Positions 1 to 9,979 are shown, numbered from the stretch's first letter. The stretch is DNA of 32,855 nt from an uncultured Desulfobacterales bacterium (GCA_947259065.1 CAMYLH010000043.1:6906-39760); one strand, 5' to 3'. Numbers and translations are program-made. The notes: generated from the letters alone by a model not told the origin.

Positions 1-1
1 G

Positions 2-100
2 AGCATGTCGTTTCTGAGATCCAACAAAGCTGAAGACCCCAATCCTATCCACAGATATGTCATCAAGCATCTGGAATTAAATCTTGCTCTTGAATATTAA
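2..100 (+). CDS. C-terminal end of an unidentified CDS truncated by the window start (...SMSFLRSNKAEDPNPIHRYVIKHLELNLALEY*)
   Basis: Open frame from the window edge to TAA at 98-100; family not recognisable. Confidence 0.4.
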   Translation, partial: SMSFLRSNKAEDPNPIHRYVIKHLELNLALEY

Positions 101-262
101 GTCAATTGCAGAGATTGAATTTAATTAGTCCCTTCCCCATTCACTATTGCCTTTTAAGGTCATTTCTGCTTTATTAAGGTCGATCAAAGTGATTTCAAAA
201 CGTCAATTTTTCTAGAATCAACATAACTATCCTGATACATCGGAACTAACCTCAGTCAAATA

Positions 263-1198
263 ATGGATAGATCGGCTAAAATAATCGTTGTTGTTGTAGT
301 GATTGTAGCGGGCGCCTTTTTTATTTACAGCAAGTTTGCCGGCTGGCATGCCAGCGAACTTGAAACAACTGTCAAGCAGGAGAAGAAGATCTGGCAGGAC
401 GAAGCGGATCAAATGAGGCAGGAGATCGCCACTCTCAGGCAAGAGCTGGCTCTCGTCAAAGGGCAAAACGTTAGGCCAGGTAAATTGGCGGAGGTTTTCG
501 GAGAGGCACAACAGGAAGGTAAAGAATTAACTCAGAAATTAGAAGGGGAAACGGCTGTGGGGAAAAAACAGCCTAGTTTCGCTGAGGTTGAAAGCCATGT
601 GATGGCTTTTTTCAGTTATATGGATGACCAGGAATATGTTCAATCGTATAAATTTAAAGAGGGGACCTATCGCCAGTATCAAATTGCCATCAAAAAATTA
701 TCATCAACATTACCGAAGATTTCTGGTGAAATGTCCTCGCTTTATAATATTGTTCGCAATGTGGCCCATTTCTATCGGGTTATGGGGAAAAAAAGAGTTC
801 TTCTCATCAAACAATTGCTGCAGAACGAGTCTGAAGTAATTGAATCGGTCATGCGAACCTTTTATATGTGGTTTACTATGGACGATGAAGGACATTCCAC
901 CATGCAGGGCCGCCCTTCAATGAAGATAATGTATGAATACGCAGGCTATATTTTAAATACTTTGGGAGGAAGAAGTTATCTATTGAGAAGAGATCCAAAG
1001 GTAAGAACCCTAACGACATACTACTGTGTTCTTATTCTGGACAAAGCCAACGATGAAGAGCTCAATTCAAAAGGTATCGATATCAGGCCCTATATAAGAT
1101 CTTCTTTGATGGATATCGAAAGGCAAACCGGTTTAGTCCATCAAAAAGAGTATTTAACCATACTCAGAGAGCTAAGGCTTAAGTATCATCCCTATTGA
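263..1198 (+). CDS. Hypothetical membrane-anchored protein with N-terminal TM helix and coiled coil
   Basis: 311-aa ORF, N-terminal hydrophobic segment IIVVVVVIVAGAFFIYS followed by a heptad-like charged region. Confidence 0.75.
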   Translation: MDRSAKIIVVVVVIVAGAFFIYSKFAGWHASELETTVKQEKKIWQDEADQMRQEIATLRQELALVKGQNVRPGKLAEVFGEAQQEGKELTQKLEGETAVGKKQPSFAEVESHVMAFFSYMDDQEYVQSYKFKEGTYRQYQIAIKKLSSTLPKISGEMSSLYNIVRNVAHFYRVMGKKRVLLIKQLLQNESEVIESVMRTFYMWFTMDDEGHSTMQGRPSMKIMYEYAGYILNTLGGRSYLLRRDPKVRTLTTYYCVLILDKANDEELNSKGIDIRPYIRSSLMDIERQTGLVHQKEYLTILRELRLKYHPY

Positions 1199-1224
1199 GT
1201 CAGAGTTCAACACAGGAAGATGCT

Positions 1225-1818
1225 ATGAAAAGATTCAAGCAAATTTTATATGGTTTGGTCTTAATGTTTATCAGCGCTGGTATTTTACATGGGACTGATT
1301 TGCAGGAAGGTTTTTTGGGAACTAACTGGGGGGCTGATATCTCAGATTTGACGGGATTAAGCAAACTTTCTCAAAAGGGAGATGTCAGTTATTATCGGAA
1401 CCCGCAAAAATCTTACACCGTATTCGGCATCGATACAGCCAATGTTATTTTTGGGTTTTTCAAGGATAAATTCTTTGCTGTTTATATTGCGGTAGATTCA
1501 ATTGAGGTTTTTGACCGGACAAAAAATCATCTTACTCAAAAATTCGGATCGCCGCTGACCATACTGAAGACAAAAAATCAGCAAACAATTTTCTCTTGGA
1601 AACAAACAAATACCAGAATAAAGCTAAAGTTATATGAAAAAGACGGTAAAATAAAACTGGCTTTTTATAACACGCCACTTGCAAGAAAAGTCAATCAGGC
1701 ACAACGGGAAATATTCCCGCAAATACCGGCGGAAGACTTTTCCATTGACAACCGCAGCCGGCAACAAGCCATCGATGACCGCAGACTGAAACAAGCCATT
1801 GATGTGATGGGCTTTTAG
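1225..1818 (+). CDS. Hypothetical secreted protein
   Basis: ORF 1195-1818; ATG at 1225 gives MKRFKQILYGLVLMFISAGILHG, signal-peptide-like. Confidence 0.65.
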   Translation: MKRFKQILYGLVLMFISAGILHGTDLQEGFLGTNWGADISDLTGLSKLSQKGDVSYYRNPQKSYTVFGIDTANVIFGFFKDKFFAVYIAVDSIEVFDRTKNHLTQKFGSPLTILKTKNQQTIFSWKQTNTRIKLKLYEKDGKIKLAFYNTPLARKVNQAQREIFPQIPAEDFSIDNRSRQQAIDDRRLKQAIDVMGF

Positions 1819-1830
1819 AAGGAAAAATTG

Positions 1831-2616
1831 ATGTCGCTCAAGGAACACGAATACATACGGCAAACATTGGAAAGATACACGAACTGTAAACTTGAAGATT
1901 TTTGTGATCATGTGCTGATTACCAATTTCAAACAGTATATCAAGCGCTTTAGAGAGAAAACCAAAGGCAAGTCCGCAGAAGGTAATTTCCGGATCGTCAA
2001 TGCCAAGGAAAAGAACTGTACCTTGATCGATTTTGGCATCGGCTCTCCTCAAGCGGCTCTTATCATCAATTGTCTTGCCTATCTCGACAACCTCAAATCC
2101 GTCATTATGCTGGGTATGTGCGGTGGAATCGACGACATCCTGGAAGTGGGGGATTTTTTAGTTCCTTCAGCCGCCATCCGCGGCGAAGGCACAAGTCGAC
2201 ACTACCTGCCGCTTGAGTTTCCCGCCATACCGGCCTCGTCGGTGAACCTGTATTGCATCGGAGCTGTCCGCAAAGTCGGTCTTACCCCCCGATTCGGCAT
2301 TGTCTACACCACTGACAGGCGGTTGTGGGAATTTGATGAAGAATTCATCGATTATTTAAGGAAACAAAGAATCCTCGCCATTGAGATGGAACTGGCGACT
2401 CTTTTTTCGGTGGCTTACCGCTACGAAGTGCCTATCGGATCGATCATGCTGGTCTCCGACATGCCCCTGCAGAAAAGAGGCATCAAGGATAAAAAGCTGT
2501 ATAACAAGATTTATTCGGAATACATGGATATCCATTTGGATATTGGCATGGATGCAGCAGTAAAAATAAATACGAATTGGCGCACAGTAACACGAAAGCT
2601 CTCCAGTGAGTGGTAG
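1831..2616 (+). CDS. amn: AMP nucleosidase / nucleoside phosphorylase-family protein
   Basis: Motifs MLGMCGGIDDILEVGDFLVPSAAIRGEGTS, YTTDRRLWEFDEEF, AIEMELATLFSVAYR, MLVSDMPL typical of the short AMP nucleosidase family; ATG at 1831 (ORF track uses TTG at 1828). Confidence 0.85.
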   Translation: MSLKEHEYIRQTLERYTNCKLEDFCDHVLITNFKQYIKRFREKTKGKSAEGNFRIVNAKEKNCTLIDFGIGSPQAALIINCLAYLDNLKSVIMLGMCGGIDDILEVGDFLVPSAAIRGEGTSRHYLPLEFPAIPASSVNLYCIGAVRKVGLTPRFGIVYTTDRRLWEFDEEFIDYLRKQRILAIEMELATLFSVAYRYEVPIGSIMLVSDMPLQKRGIKDKKLYNKIYSEYMDIHLDIGMDAAVKINTNWRTVTRKLSSEW

Positions 2617-2624
2617 CTTTTTTT
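2595..2624 (+). terminator. Possible rho-independent terminator overlapping the 3' end of the AMP nucleosidase gene
   Basis: AAAGCT..CCA-GTGAG-TGG..AGCTTT followed by a T run; stop codon lies inside the hairpin. Confidence 0.5.
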
Positions 2625-2912
2625 ATTAGCCCTAAGGTTGCAAAAGTCGCAAGGCTTCAGAGTCATGGCGTCAAATGTGAAGTCCGCGGCGGAACAACAC
2701 AGAATCTGAAGCCCTCCGGCTTTCCGCGTTGTTTAAGGGTAAGCAACATGGCAACATCGACCCCATCCATTTGTAATAGGCAGTGTAACCTATGCTGAGC
2801 GATTTTTTGCGAAGATTGATGCCGAGATCAAGTTAAAAGTCGCTCAATTTAGGCGCAACTATGTCACCCGCATGATCATGACGGATCTGCAGTTTCGAAT
2901 GCTGGAAGGACC

Positions 2913-3404
2913 ATGGCCAACAAAAACAAAAACCAAGGTGAGAATCTGTTTAAAGCTGTAATAATGACTCATATTATTCTGTTTCTTCACCTGTTGATCA
3001 TTGTCGGTTTAGTATTGATGGTCATTTTCATTCGGGGTATCACCCAGCAAATTTTATGGATCTTTCTGGGAGCAACAGGTCTTTTCATACTGTCAGGCTT
3101 TTTTATATTCCGGCGCATTAAATCTAAAGGGAAAAAAATGCTCCATGATATTGAAAATGCTTCCTTTTTTCAGGGTAGGAGTTTTGAGGTCAGTTTTCTC
3201 AGGGGAATGGCGTCTCTTAAATTTGGCCAACCTGATGACGGCCTGAAAGCGATTAAAAATCCATCATCTGGGGCAAAATTTCAGTTGGAAGATCCTGAAA
3301 CCGTCAGTATCCGCGAGCTGACCGAACTTGCTCGGATATATGAAAAAAACTTGATTACAACCGAAGAATATAACAGAGCAAAGAATCAGATTCTTAAATC
3401 TTAA
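2913..3404 (+). CDS. Two-TM membrane protein with C-terminal SHOCT-like domain
   Basis: Two hydrophobic helices; C-terminus ELTELARIYEKNLITTEEYNRAKNQILKS matches the SHOCT pattern. Confidence 0.7.
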   Translation: MANKNKNQGENLFKAVIMTHIILFLHLLIIVGLVLMVIFIRGITQQILWIFLGATGLFILSGFFIFRRIKSKGKKMLHDIENASFFQGRSFEVSFLRGMASLKFGQPDDGLKAIKNPSSGAKFQLEDPETVSIRELTELARIYEKNLITTEEYNRAKNQILKS

Positions 3405-3516
3405 TAGGGATAGGCTTATATGAAAACACCGGAAATCCGTTGAAGAAAACTATTGGCTTAGAGTTGCCTAAAAAATAAACGTTCAGTCCGGTATTGCGTC
3501 TTTAGATTGAATTGAT

Positions 3517-3903
3517 TCAATCGGAAAGAATATGGAGTCTGGACATTATATCTTCAAAATCGGCATGTTGAATTTGATGCCAGGGATTTTTAGGAATAAA
3601 GTGCAGAGCTGATTTGACATCCGGCGAAAACACCTTGCCGACCTGAAGGTTCGGTACCTTGAGAAGAAATTTGAATTCCTCTCCGAAATCCAGAAGCAAG
3701 TCCAGATCGTCACTGTCTTCAAGAAGCTCGACCATCAGGATGTTACGAACTCGTCCCCGTCCCCTTAAATAGCGCTGCCCCCGCTGGTCGGAATAAACTT
3801 CGACAATGACATTTTCAACTGAAACTGCCCGGTCTTCACCGGCCATGAGCAAAGCCTGCTCCACCATATATTCTCCGTCGGCAAATGGTATCCAGTTATT
3901 CAT
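3517..3903 (-). CDS. Conserved hypothetical protein downstream of the RsbU-type phosphatase
   Basis: ORF 3517-4065; the longer start overlaps the upstream gene, internal ATG at 3903 (MNNWIPFADGEYMVEQAL...) has an AGGGGAA RBS. Confidence 0.6.
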   Translation of the reverse strand: MNNWIPFADGEYMVEQALLMAGEDRAVSVENVIVEVYSDQRGQRYLRGRGRVRNILMVELLEDSDDLDLLLDFGEEFKFLLKVPNLQVGKVFSPDVKSALHFIPKNPWHQIQHADFEDIMSRLHILSD

Positions 3904-3973
3904 ATCCAAATTCCCCTGGTGCTCGGATCGGTTGTTATGCCACATAATATGCACTCTTTCATTGATTCCAAGC

Positions 3974-5623
3974 TCAGGGAATCCTTCTGATGGCCAACAG
4001 GGTGATATCATCAAATTGGTCGGCCCCGCCAATGTGCTCCTGAAGGCTGCTTGCGATTCGATCAAGCAACTCGGCGGCTGTGGATGACGGTGTTTCTATT
4101 ATTGACACCAACCGCTCCATGGTGAAAAATGCACCGTCTGATGAGCCTGCTTCTGTCACGCCATCCGTGTATCCCAACAGAAGGTCTCCCGGCGCCATAT
4201 GAGTCTGCTGAATCCTAAACTCGATTTCCGGTTCGATTCCCACCGCTGGCCCTGTGAACGAAAGATTTTCTTTTACACCTCCGGCGGACCCCACAATATA
4301 TAATGGCTCATGTCCCCCGTTAACATAACTCAGGTCGCCGGAATCCGGATCTAGTATCCCGAAAAATAACGTGGCGAACATGGCAAGATCACCGTGATTT
4401 AACGCTATGTAGTTATTGGTGAGTTTAACGGCTTTCAGAGCTGTGACGTGTGTTGGATCCAAAGATGGGCTGTCTGCAAACCGGGCAGGCTCATCAAGCA
4501 GGTTTTCACCGCAGGTTACCGGCAATCCGTCCATGGAAGTTTGTCCCGAAAACACGCGGATCAGGCTGCGAAAAAGTGCCATGAAAAGCGCGGCCCCCAC
4601 ACCTTTGTCACACACGTCGGCGACCACAAAGCCGATGCTGCCCCCGGGAAGCTCAAAGATATCATAAAAATCACCGGCTACCTGACGGGCCGGCTTGAAA
4701 AACGCGGCGGTTTCCCAGCCCGGCATTTGCAGCAATTGATCGGGTAAAAAATTAATCTGCATGAGTCTGCCTTTTTCCAGCTCGTTGTTGAGTACCTGCG
4801 AGTAGGCTTCAACCTGTTGAAAACTTTCCAGCAAGGCCTCCTCTGCTTTTTTCCTTTCGTTGATAGCATCGGATATCTGACGGTACATCTGACGAAATGC
4901 ACCGATCACTTCACCCAACTCATCGTTGCGTTGAACCTTGACGGAATAAAAATCGGGGGTTTGATTGTCTTTGCTCAATGACTCACCGGCTCGAAGGAGA
5001 TCATGTCTCAAATCCAGGATAGGATTAACCACCATCCATCGCAGGGTGAGCCAGGTACCAACAGTAACAACGAGCGAAATGATCACCACCAGCCCAGCAA
5101 TTCGCAAAAAAAAGGCAAACAGGCGCTGCTTTACAGAGGATGAATCATGGCGCAAGATCAACCGATAGTCTCTTTGAAGCTTCACCGGTGAGGCGATGTC
5201 ATAGTAGGACCCGTCCCCGTTTAAGAGGAAGGTCAACCCGGCAGGTTTGACATGGTCAATTTGCAATTCAGGCATTTTGCCAAAGGCACCGATTTTTTCC
5301 CCGTCAGATCTGTAAAGTATCCCTCCGACAACCATCTTGCTATCCTGGAGCTCTTTAACATGCTGAAAAAGCTCGCTGTCCGAGGCATCCGGCTTTGCGA
5401 TCTTAACCATTAACGCGATCCGTGCGGCAGAAATTTCTTTCAATTGAAAAAGAAGTTCTTTTTCACGGTTTTTGTAAGAAGGGATAAAAATCAGGGTTTC
5501 GATCACGATGACGCTGATAAAAACCCAAAATGCAATGCGTCGAGACAGCAGGGATGCCGGAAAACGAAACAGATCTTTTAATGACATTACCTTCTTCTCC
5601 TGATTCCTTCGGTGAGCTCTCAA
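3974..5623 (-). CDS. SpoIIE/RsbU-family PP2C phosphatase with N-terminal sensor, TM and HAMP domain
   Basis: HAMP-like region, PARQVAGDFYDIFELPGG, VADVCDKGVGAALFMA, GHEPLYIV, GYTDGVTEA, DQFDDITLLAIRR; ATG at 5587 (MSLKDLFRFPAS) also possible as start. Confidence 0.9.
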   Translation of the reverse strand: MRAHRRNQEKKVMSLKDLFRFPASLLSRRIAFWVFISVIVIETLIFIPSYKNREKELLFQLKEISAARIALMVKIAKPDASDSELFQHVKELQDSKMVVGGILYRSDGEKIGAFGKMPELQIDHVKPAGLTFLLNGDGSYYDIASPVKLQRDYRLILRHDSSSVKQRLFAFFLRIAGLVVIISLVVTVGTWLTLRWMVVNPILDLRHDLLRAGESLSKDNQTPDFYSVKVQRNDELGEVIGAFRQMYRQISDAINERKKAEEALLESFQQVEAYSQVLNNELEKGRLMQINFLPDQLLQMPGWETAAFFKPARQVAGDFYDIFELPGGSIGFVVADVCDKGVGAALFMALFRSLIRVFSGQTSMDGLPVTCGENLLDEPARFADSPSLDPTHVTALKAVKLTNNYIALNHGDLAMFATLFFGILDPDSGDLSYVNGGHEPLYIVGSAGGVKENLSFTGPAVGIEPEIEFRIQQTHMAPGDLLLGYTDGVTEAGSSDGAFFTMERLVSIIETPSSTAAELLDRIASSLQEHIGGADQFDDITLLAIRRIP

Positions 5624-6008
5624 TCAAAGCTATGATTTTTAATAAAAATTTTCTGTAATTATTTTAGGTTAAGTGAGAGTAGGTATAATTGACGACTTTG
5701 TCAAATTCAACCCCAATAGTTGTATTCGGACAATCCGGCTTGGCAATTCGAATTCAAGATGGCCCGATGAGGGTGAGCTTTTTTGTACCTAAAAATTCAC
5801 AAATCAGCTGGAACATATCGGCCGCCTATTTGGCACCAGTAAGTCGACTAAGGCGAAAGATTCATTACATAAAATCCGTTTTTTAAAAGCCTGACGTTCA
5901 ATGATCTCTTCCTTGACAATAACATAAATTCGTGACCTAGTAAGGAAAAAAACAGGTCAAGAAGCCTGCCAAACAGCCATTCTCTTTATTATTAATGGAG
6001 GCTTAGCG

Positions 6009-6329
6009 ATGTTTAAAAAACTGACCGGTAAAATTTTTGGGAAAGACACTTCCAAATCCTCATCAGACGGCTTTTTCTTGAATGTGCGCTGCAATGAATG
6101 TCGGGAGCAATTTCACCTTTTTATTAATAAATCCTGGGAACTGATGCAAAATTTCGAAAATAACGGCAGCGTAACTTATTCCTTACAAAAAGAAATATTC
6201 GGGGTTGGCTGCAAAAATCGTATCCAGGTGAAAATGCAGTTCGACAGCGGAAAAAATCTGAAATCCAGACAAATCGAAAATGGTGAGTTTATTGAGGATA
6301 AACATCCCCGGCAATCTAACGGACCCTGA
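6009..6329 (+). CDS. Conserved hypothetical protein with CNEC motif
   Basis: 106-aa ORF with upstream GGAG RBS. Confidence 0.6.
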   Translation: MFKKLTGKIFGKDTSKSSSDGFFLNVRCNECREQFHLFINKSWELMQNFENNGSVTYSLQKEIFGVGCKNRIQVKMQFDSGKNLKSRQIENGEFIEDKHPRQSNGP

Positions 6330-6420
6330 TTTTCGGATAGGAAAAAACTTAGTGTTACGATTCGACGGACTTAGCCCCCTCGGTGAGCCGTTTTAAATGA
6401 AACACGATTCAAGGTAACAT

Positions 6421-6987
6421 ATGCAGGAAATACGTTTTCACGGACGTGGTGGGCAGGGAACGGTGGTAGCCTCAATATTGTTGGCCAAAGCCTTTTTCAG
6501 CGCCGGTTGTTGGGTTCAATCTTTTCCCGTCTTTGGCGTGGAAAGACGAGGGGCACCGGTGGAAGCCTATTTGCGCCTGGCTAAGGAAAAAATTCTGATC
6601 CGCAGCAACGTGTATACCCCGGATCATGTGATGGTACAGGATGTCAAATTGCTGGAATTAGTGGATGTCACCGCCGGGCTTAAACCGGGGGGCTGGATCC
6701 TGGTTAACGCCTCGGTCCAACCCGAAAATCTGGAAGTCTTCTCCGGTTTCCACCTGGCCTGGGTCGATGCCACCGGCATTGCCATCCAAAACCGGCTGGG
6801 CACGCGCACTCATCCCATTATCAATACAGCCATGATCGGCGCATTCAGCCGCATGATGGAGATGCCACCCCTGGAAATGATTTCAGATGCCATTAAAGAG
6901 GACATTGCCGTCAAACCGGAGCAGAATGTCAGGGCAGCAAAAGATGCCTATGAGAGTGTGCAGTTTCAAGGAATCAGCAATGAATGA
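6421..6987 (+). CDS. porG: 2-oxoacid:acceptor oxidoreductase gamma subunit
   Basis: MQEIRFHGRGGQGTVVASILLAKAFF...FPVFGVERRGAPVEAYLR, canonical PorG/VorG motifs. Confidence 0.9.
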   Translation: MQEIRFHGRGGQGTVVASILLAKAFFSAGCWVQSFPVFGVERRGAPVEAYLRLAKEKILIRSNVYTPDHVMVQDVKLLELVDVTAGLKPGGWILVNASVQPENLEVFSGFHLAWVDATGIAIQNRLGTRTHPIINTAMIGAFSRMMEMPPLEMISDAIKEDIAVKPEQNVRAAKDAYESVQFQGISNE

Positions 6988-8734
6988 TTTATCTTTTAAC
7001 CAAATACCATTGTTCGTCCCCCACTCCAGCACTTCGACCCATGTGAACAAAACCGGCTCCTGGCGCTTTTTCCATCCCAAATTTGACGAAAAAACCGCAC
7101 CGTGCAGTGCGGCCTGCCCGGTGGGTCAGGATATCGCCCGCATCGAAATGCTGACGTCATCTGGGTTGTTGAAAGAAGCCTGGCAGACGATCTTAAGCGA
7201 AAACCCGTTTCCGGCAATCTGCGGACGGGTGTGTTTTCACCCCTGCGAAAGTGCCTGCAACCGTGCAAATATGGACGAACCGATTGCGATTCACAACCTG
7301 GAACGATTTCTGGGCGATACTGCTATCGCAAACGGAAAAACCGCTGATTTCCATATGAAACCTGCCAACGGCAAAAAGGTGGCCATTGCCGGGGCAGGCC
7401 CGGCCGGGCTGGCTGCCGCCTATTTTCTGACACGCCTGGGTTATGGCTGTGACGTGTTTGAAGCCCGATCCGAACCCGGCGGCTTGCTGCGCCGGGGTAT
7501 CCCGATCTATCGCCTGCCTCGGGATGTTCTCAATACTGAAATAAGCCGCATTAAGGATCTAGGCGTGACCATTCACTGTGAAACGCCGGTTACCGAGAAC
7601 CTATTGAAAAAAATACGCAGAGAATATAGCGCGCTTTTTATCGGCTGCGGCTATGAGCGCTCCATCACCCTTAAAATTCAAGGCGGCGATCTTGTGCAGG
7701 ATGGATTGGATTTTCTTCGCAATCTAAATCCGGCAGAAAAAGTGTCTTTTGGTGGAACCGTAGCGATAATCGGTGGCGGCAACACCGCCATCGATGTCGC
7801 ACGTTCCCTCGTTCGCTTGGGAGCCTCGCCGCTGATTGTGTATCGCCGCCGATTGGAAGATATGCCGGCCTTTAAACCGGAAGTGAAAATGGCAGTAAAA
7901 GAAGGGGTGAAAATCATGCAACTTGTCGCCCCCATCCGCATTCAGGAGCGCCCTGCCGGTGGTTCTTCTTCTCTACCGGATTACTGCCTCACCTTGCAGC
8001 AAATGAAAATCGACCAAAAGAAAATCGGCGGCCGGGCAAGCGTCATCCCGGACGGTGAAAAGACAGAAAAACTAGACGTTCAGGGCATTTTTGCTGCCGT
8101 CGGTGCCAAAGCCGAATCCATCTGGCAGCTTCAAAGCGCAGAGGAATTTAAAATCCTTGATTTAAGCCACTGCCGGTTGGTCGAGCAGGAAGTACCCATC
8201 GTTTTTGGCGGAGATCTCGCCAGCCCGGTTAAGAGTGTGGCCGATGCCATTGCATCCGGCAAACAGGCGGCCATGGTCCTGGACACTCATTTCGAAAAAG
8301 GCCTTGATGCCGTTGACAATCGTTTGGCTGCCTGCCGGGTAGGCGCCGGACCGGCACTGTCCGTAGACTCCTACCTGGACCAGGATCGCAAATATCGCAA
8401 TACGCATATTGTCGGCTATGATGAAATTGTCAGTGACTATTTCCTGTCCGCCCCCAGGGTGACCCCGCCCTCCAAGAAAGCCGATCCGAGCATTCGGTCC
8501 TTTGAGGAAATGTCCGCCACATATGAAAACAAGGAGGCTAAAAAGGAAGCTGCGCGCTGTTTTAACTGCGGCATCTGCAATGCCTGTGATTTTTGCCGGC
8601 TTTACTGCCCGGAAATGGCGGTATTTTTAGACAATGCCGGTCGGAAAATCAACCTGGATTACTGCAAGGGATGCGGGGTGTGCGCCACGGAATGCCCTCG
8701 CAATGCCATGGCGCTGGAGGAGGAAATCATATGA
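6980..8734 (+). CDS. GltD/NfnB-like FAD/NAD(P)-binding oxidoreductase fused to a C-terminal 2x[4Fe-4S] ferredoxin (PorD-like) domain
   Basis: CSAACPVGQDIARI, CGRVCFHPCESACNR, VAIAGAGPAGLAAAYFL, IIGGGNTAIDVARS; C-terminal CFNCGICNACDFCRLYCPEM and CKGCGVCATECPRNAM. Start 6980 overlaps the porG stop. Confidence 0.9.
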   Translation: MNDLSFNQIPLFVPHSSTSTHVNKTGSWRFFHPKFDEKTAPCSAACPVGQDIARIEMLTSSGLLKEAWQTILSENPFPAICGRVCFHPCESACNRANMDEPIAIHNLERFLGDTAIANGKTADFHMKPANGKKVAIAGAGPAGLAAAYFLTRLGYGCDVFEARSEPGGLLRRGIPIYRLPRDVLNTEISRIKDLGVTIHCETPVTENLLKKIRREYSALFIGCGYERSITLKIQGGDLVQDGLDFLRNLNPAEKVSFGGTVAIIGGGNTAIDVARSLVRLGASPLIVYRRRLEDMPAFKPEVKMAVKEGVKIMQLVAPIRIQERPAGGSSSLPDYCLTLQQMKIDQKKIGGRASVIPDGEKTEKLDVQGIFAAVGAKAESIWQLQSAEEFKILDLSHCRLVEQEVPIVFGGDLASPVKSVADAIASGKQAAMVLDTHFEKGLDAVDNRLAACRVGAGPALSVDSYLDQDRKYRNTHIVGYDEIVSDYFLSAPRVTPPSKKADPSIRSFEEMSATYENKEAKKEAARCFNCGICNACDFCRLYCPEMAVFLDNAGRKINLDYCKGCGVCATECPRNAMALEEEII

Positions 8735-8817
8735 AAAGGGTATTAGAGTGTGCGCCACGGAATGCCCTCGCAATGCCATGGCGCTGGAGGAGGAAATCAT
8801 ATGAAAAGGGTATTAGA
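8678..8817 (+). repeat. Perfect 70-bp tandem duplication (8678-8747 and 8748-8817)
   Basis: Direct reading: GTGTGCGCCACGGAATGCCCTCGCAATGCCATGGCGCTGGAGGAGGAAATCATATGAAAAGGGTATTAGA occurs twice back to back. Confidence 0.98.
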
Positions 8818-9979
8818 GGGCAGTCATGCGGTATCTGAAGCCGCACGCCTGGCTAGAGTCCAGGTGATCGCCGCCTATCCCATCACTCCTCAAACTCATA
8901 TCGTGGAGGCCTTGTCCGAGTATTGCTCGGATGGAACCTTGGATGCACGTTTCATCAATGTGGAAAGCGAGCATTCAGCCATGGCGGCCGTCATCGGTGC
9001 TGCCAGCGGTGGCGTCCGGGCCTTCACGGCATCTTCTTCTCATGGATTGGCCTACATGCATGAGCTGCTGCACTGGGCTTCGGCAGCCAGATTGCCGATT
9101 GTCATGGCCGAAGTCAACCGGGCTCTCGGACCGGGCTGGAACATCTGGACGGACCAAACCGACAGCCTGGCTCAGCGAGACACCGGCTGGATTCAGCTTT
9201 ACTGTGAAGACGGCCAGGAGGTGTTGGACACTACCCTGCAGGCCTTTCGCCTGGCCGAAACGCTAAATCTGCCGGTCATGGTGATCATGGACGCTTTTTA
9301 TCTTTCCCATACCTTTGAACCCATCGATCTTCCGGACCAGCAGCTGGTGGATCGCTTTCTGCCACCCCCGTCCCCCCGTTTCAAGATGGATACCGCCAAT
9401 CCCTGCGCTCTCAATCAACTGGTCACTCCCGCCGCCTACATGGAAATGCGCTATAACACCCAGATGGCCATGCAAGAGGCCCTGAATTGCTTGGGAAAGA
9501 TAGAAGAACAATTTGCAGCTATTTTTAATAGAACCTACGGCCCGGTTGAAGCCATCCAGTGCCGGGACGCCGACATCATCATGGTCACCACCGGAACGGT
9601 GACCGGCACCTGCCGTCAGGTGCTGGCCCATCTCAGATCACGGGGTGAGAATGTCGGTCTGTTCAAAATTAAGTTGTTTCGACCGTTTCCCGCAAATCTT
9701 ATTTGCCGGCACTTAGGGGCGGCTAAAAAGATCGCAGTCATTGACAGAAATGTTTCTTTCGGCGCCGGCGGTATTTTTGCACAGGAAATTCGTGCCGCCC
9801 TGTGCAACCTTGATAGGCATCCTCGGGTGTTCGGATACGTGGCCGGTTTAGGCGGCCGCGATATAACACCGGATACCCTGATTGAAATCTACGACGAAAC
9901 CAAAAAAAATTCGACTCCCGATCAGGAAAGTGTCTGGATCGGTTTGAATCAGGAGATCGTTGAATCATGGCGCAACTAA
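8801..9979 (+). CDS. porA: 2-oxoacid:ferredoxin oxidoreductase alpha subunit
   Basis: MKRVLEGSHAVSEAARLARVQVIAAYPITPQTHIVEALSEY...VESEHSAMAAVIGAASGGVRAFTASSSHGL; start at the second repeat copy (8801), not the 8750 GTG of the ORF track. Confidence 0.9.
   Translation: MKRVLEGSHAVSEAARLARVQVIAAYPITPQTHIVEALSEYCSDGTLDARFINVESEHSAMAAVIGAASGGVRAFTASSSHGLAYMHELLHWASAARLPIVMAEVNRALGPGWNIWTDQTDSLAQRDTGWIQLYCEDGQEVLDTTLQAFRLAETLNLPVMVIMDAFYLSHTFEPIDLPDQQLVDRFLPPPSPRFKMDTANPCALNQLVTPAAYMEMRYNTQMAMQEALNCLGKIEEQFAAIFNRTYGPVEAIQCRDADIIMVTTGTVTGTCRQVLAHLRSRGENVGLFKIKLFRPFPANLICRHLGAAKKIAVIDRNVSFGAGGIFAQEIRAALCNLDRHPRVFGYVAGLGGRDITPDTLIEIYDETKKNSTPDQESVWIGLNQEIVESWRN

Noticed and set aside
5914-5945. TTGACA as a promoter upstream of the 106-aa gene
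   Set aside because: No acceptable -10 hexamer at 16-18 nt spacing.
7678-7941. Antisense ORFs within the oxidoreductase operon (also 9263-9631, 10223-10657, 20785-21375 and others)
   Set aside because: They mirror long, well-supported coding genes on the opposite strand and have no recognisable domains or RBS; typical shadow ORFs.
8750-8800. Extended porA start at GTG 8750 in the ORF track
   Set aside because: The 17 extra residues (MRHGMPSQCHGAGGGNH) are out-of-frame translation of the duplicated ferredoxin 3' end; homology and the RBS point to 8801.
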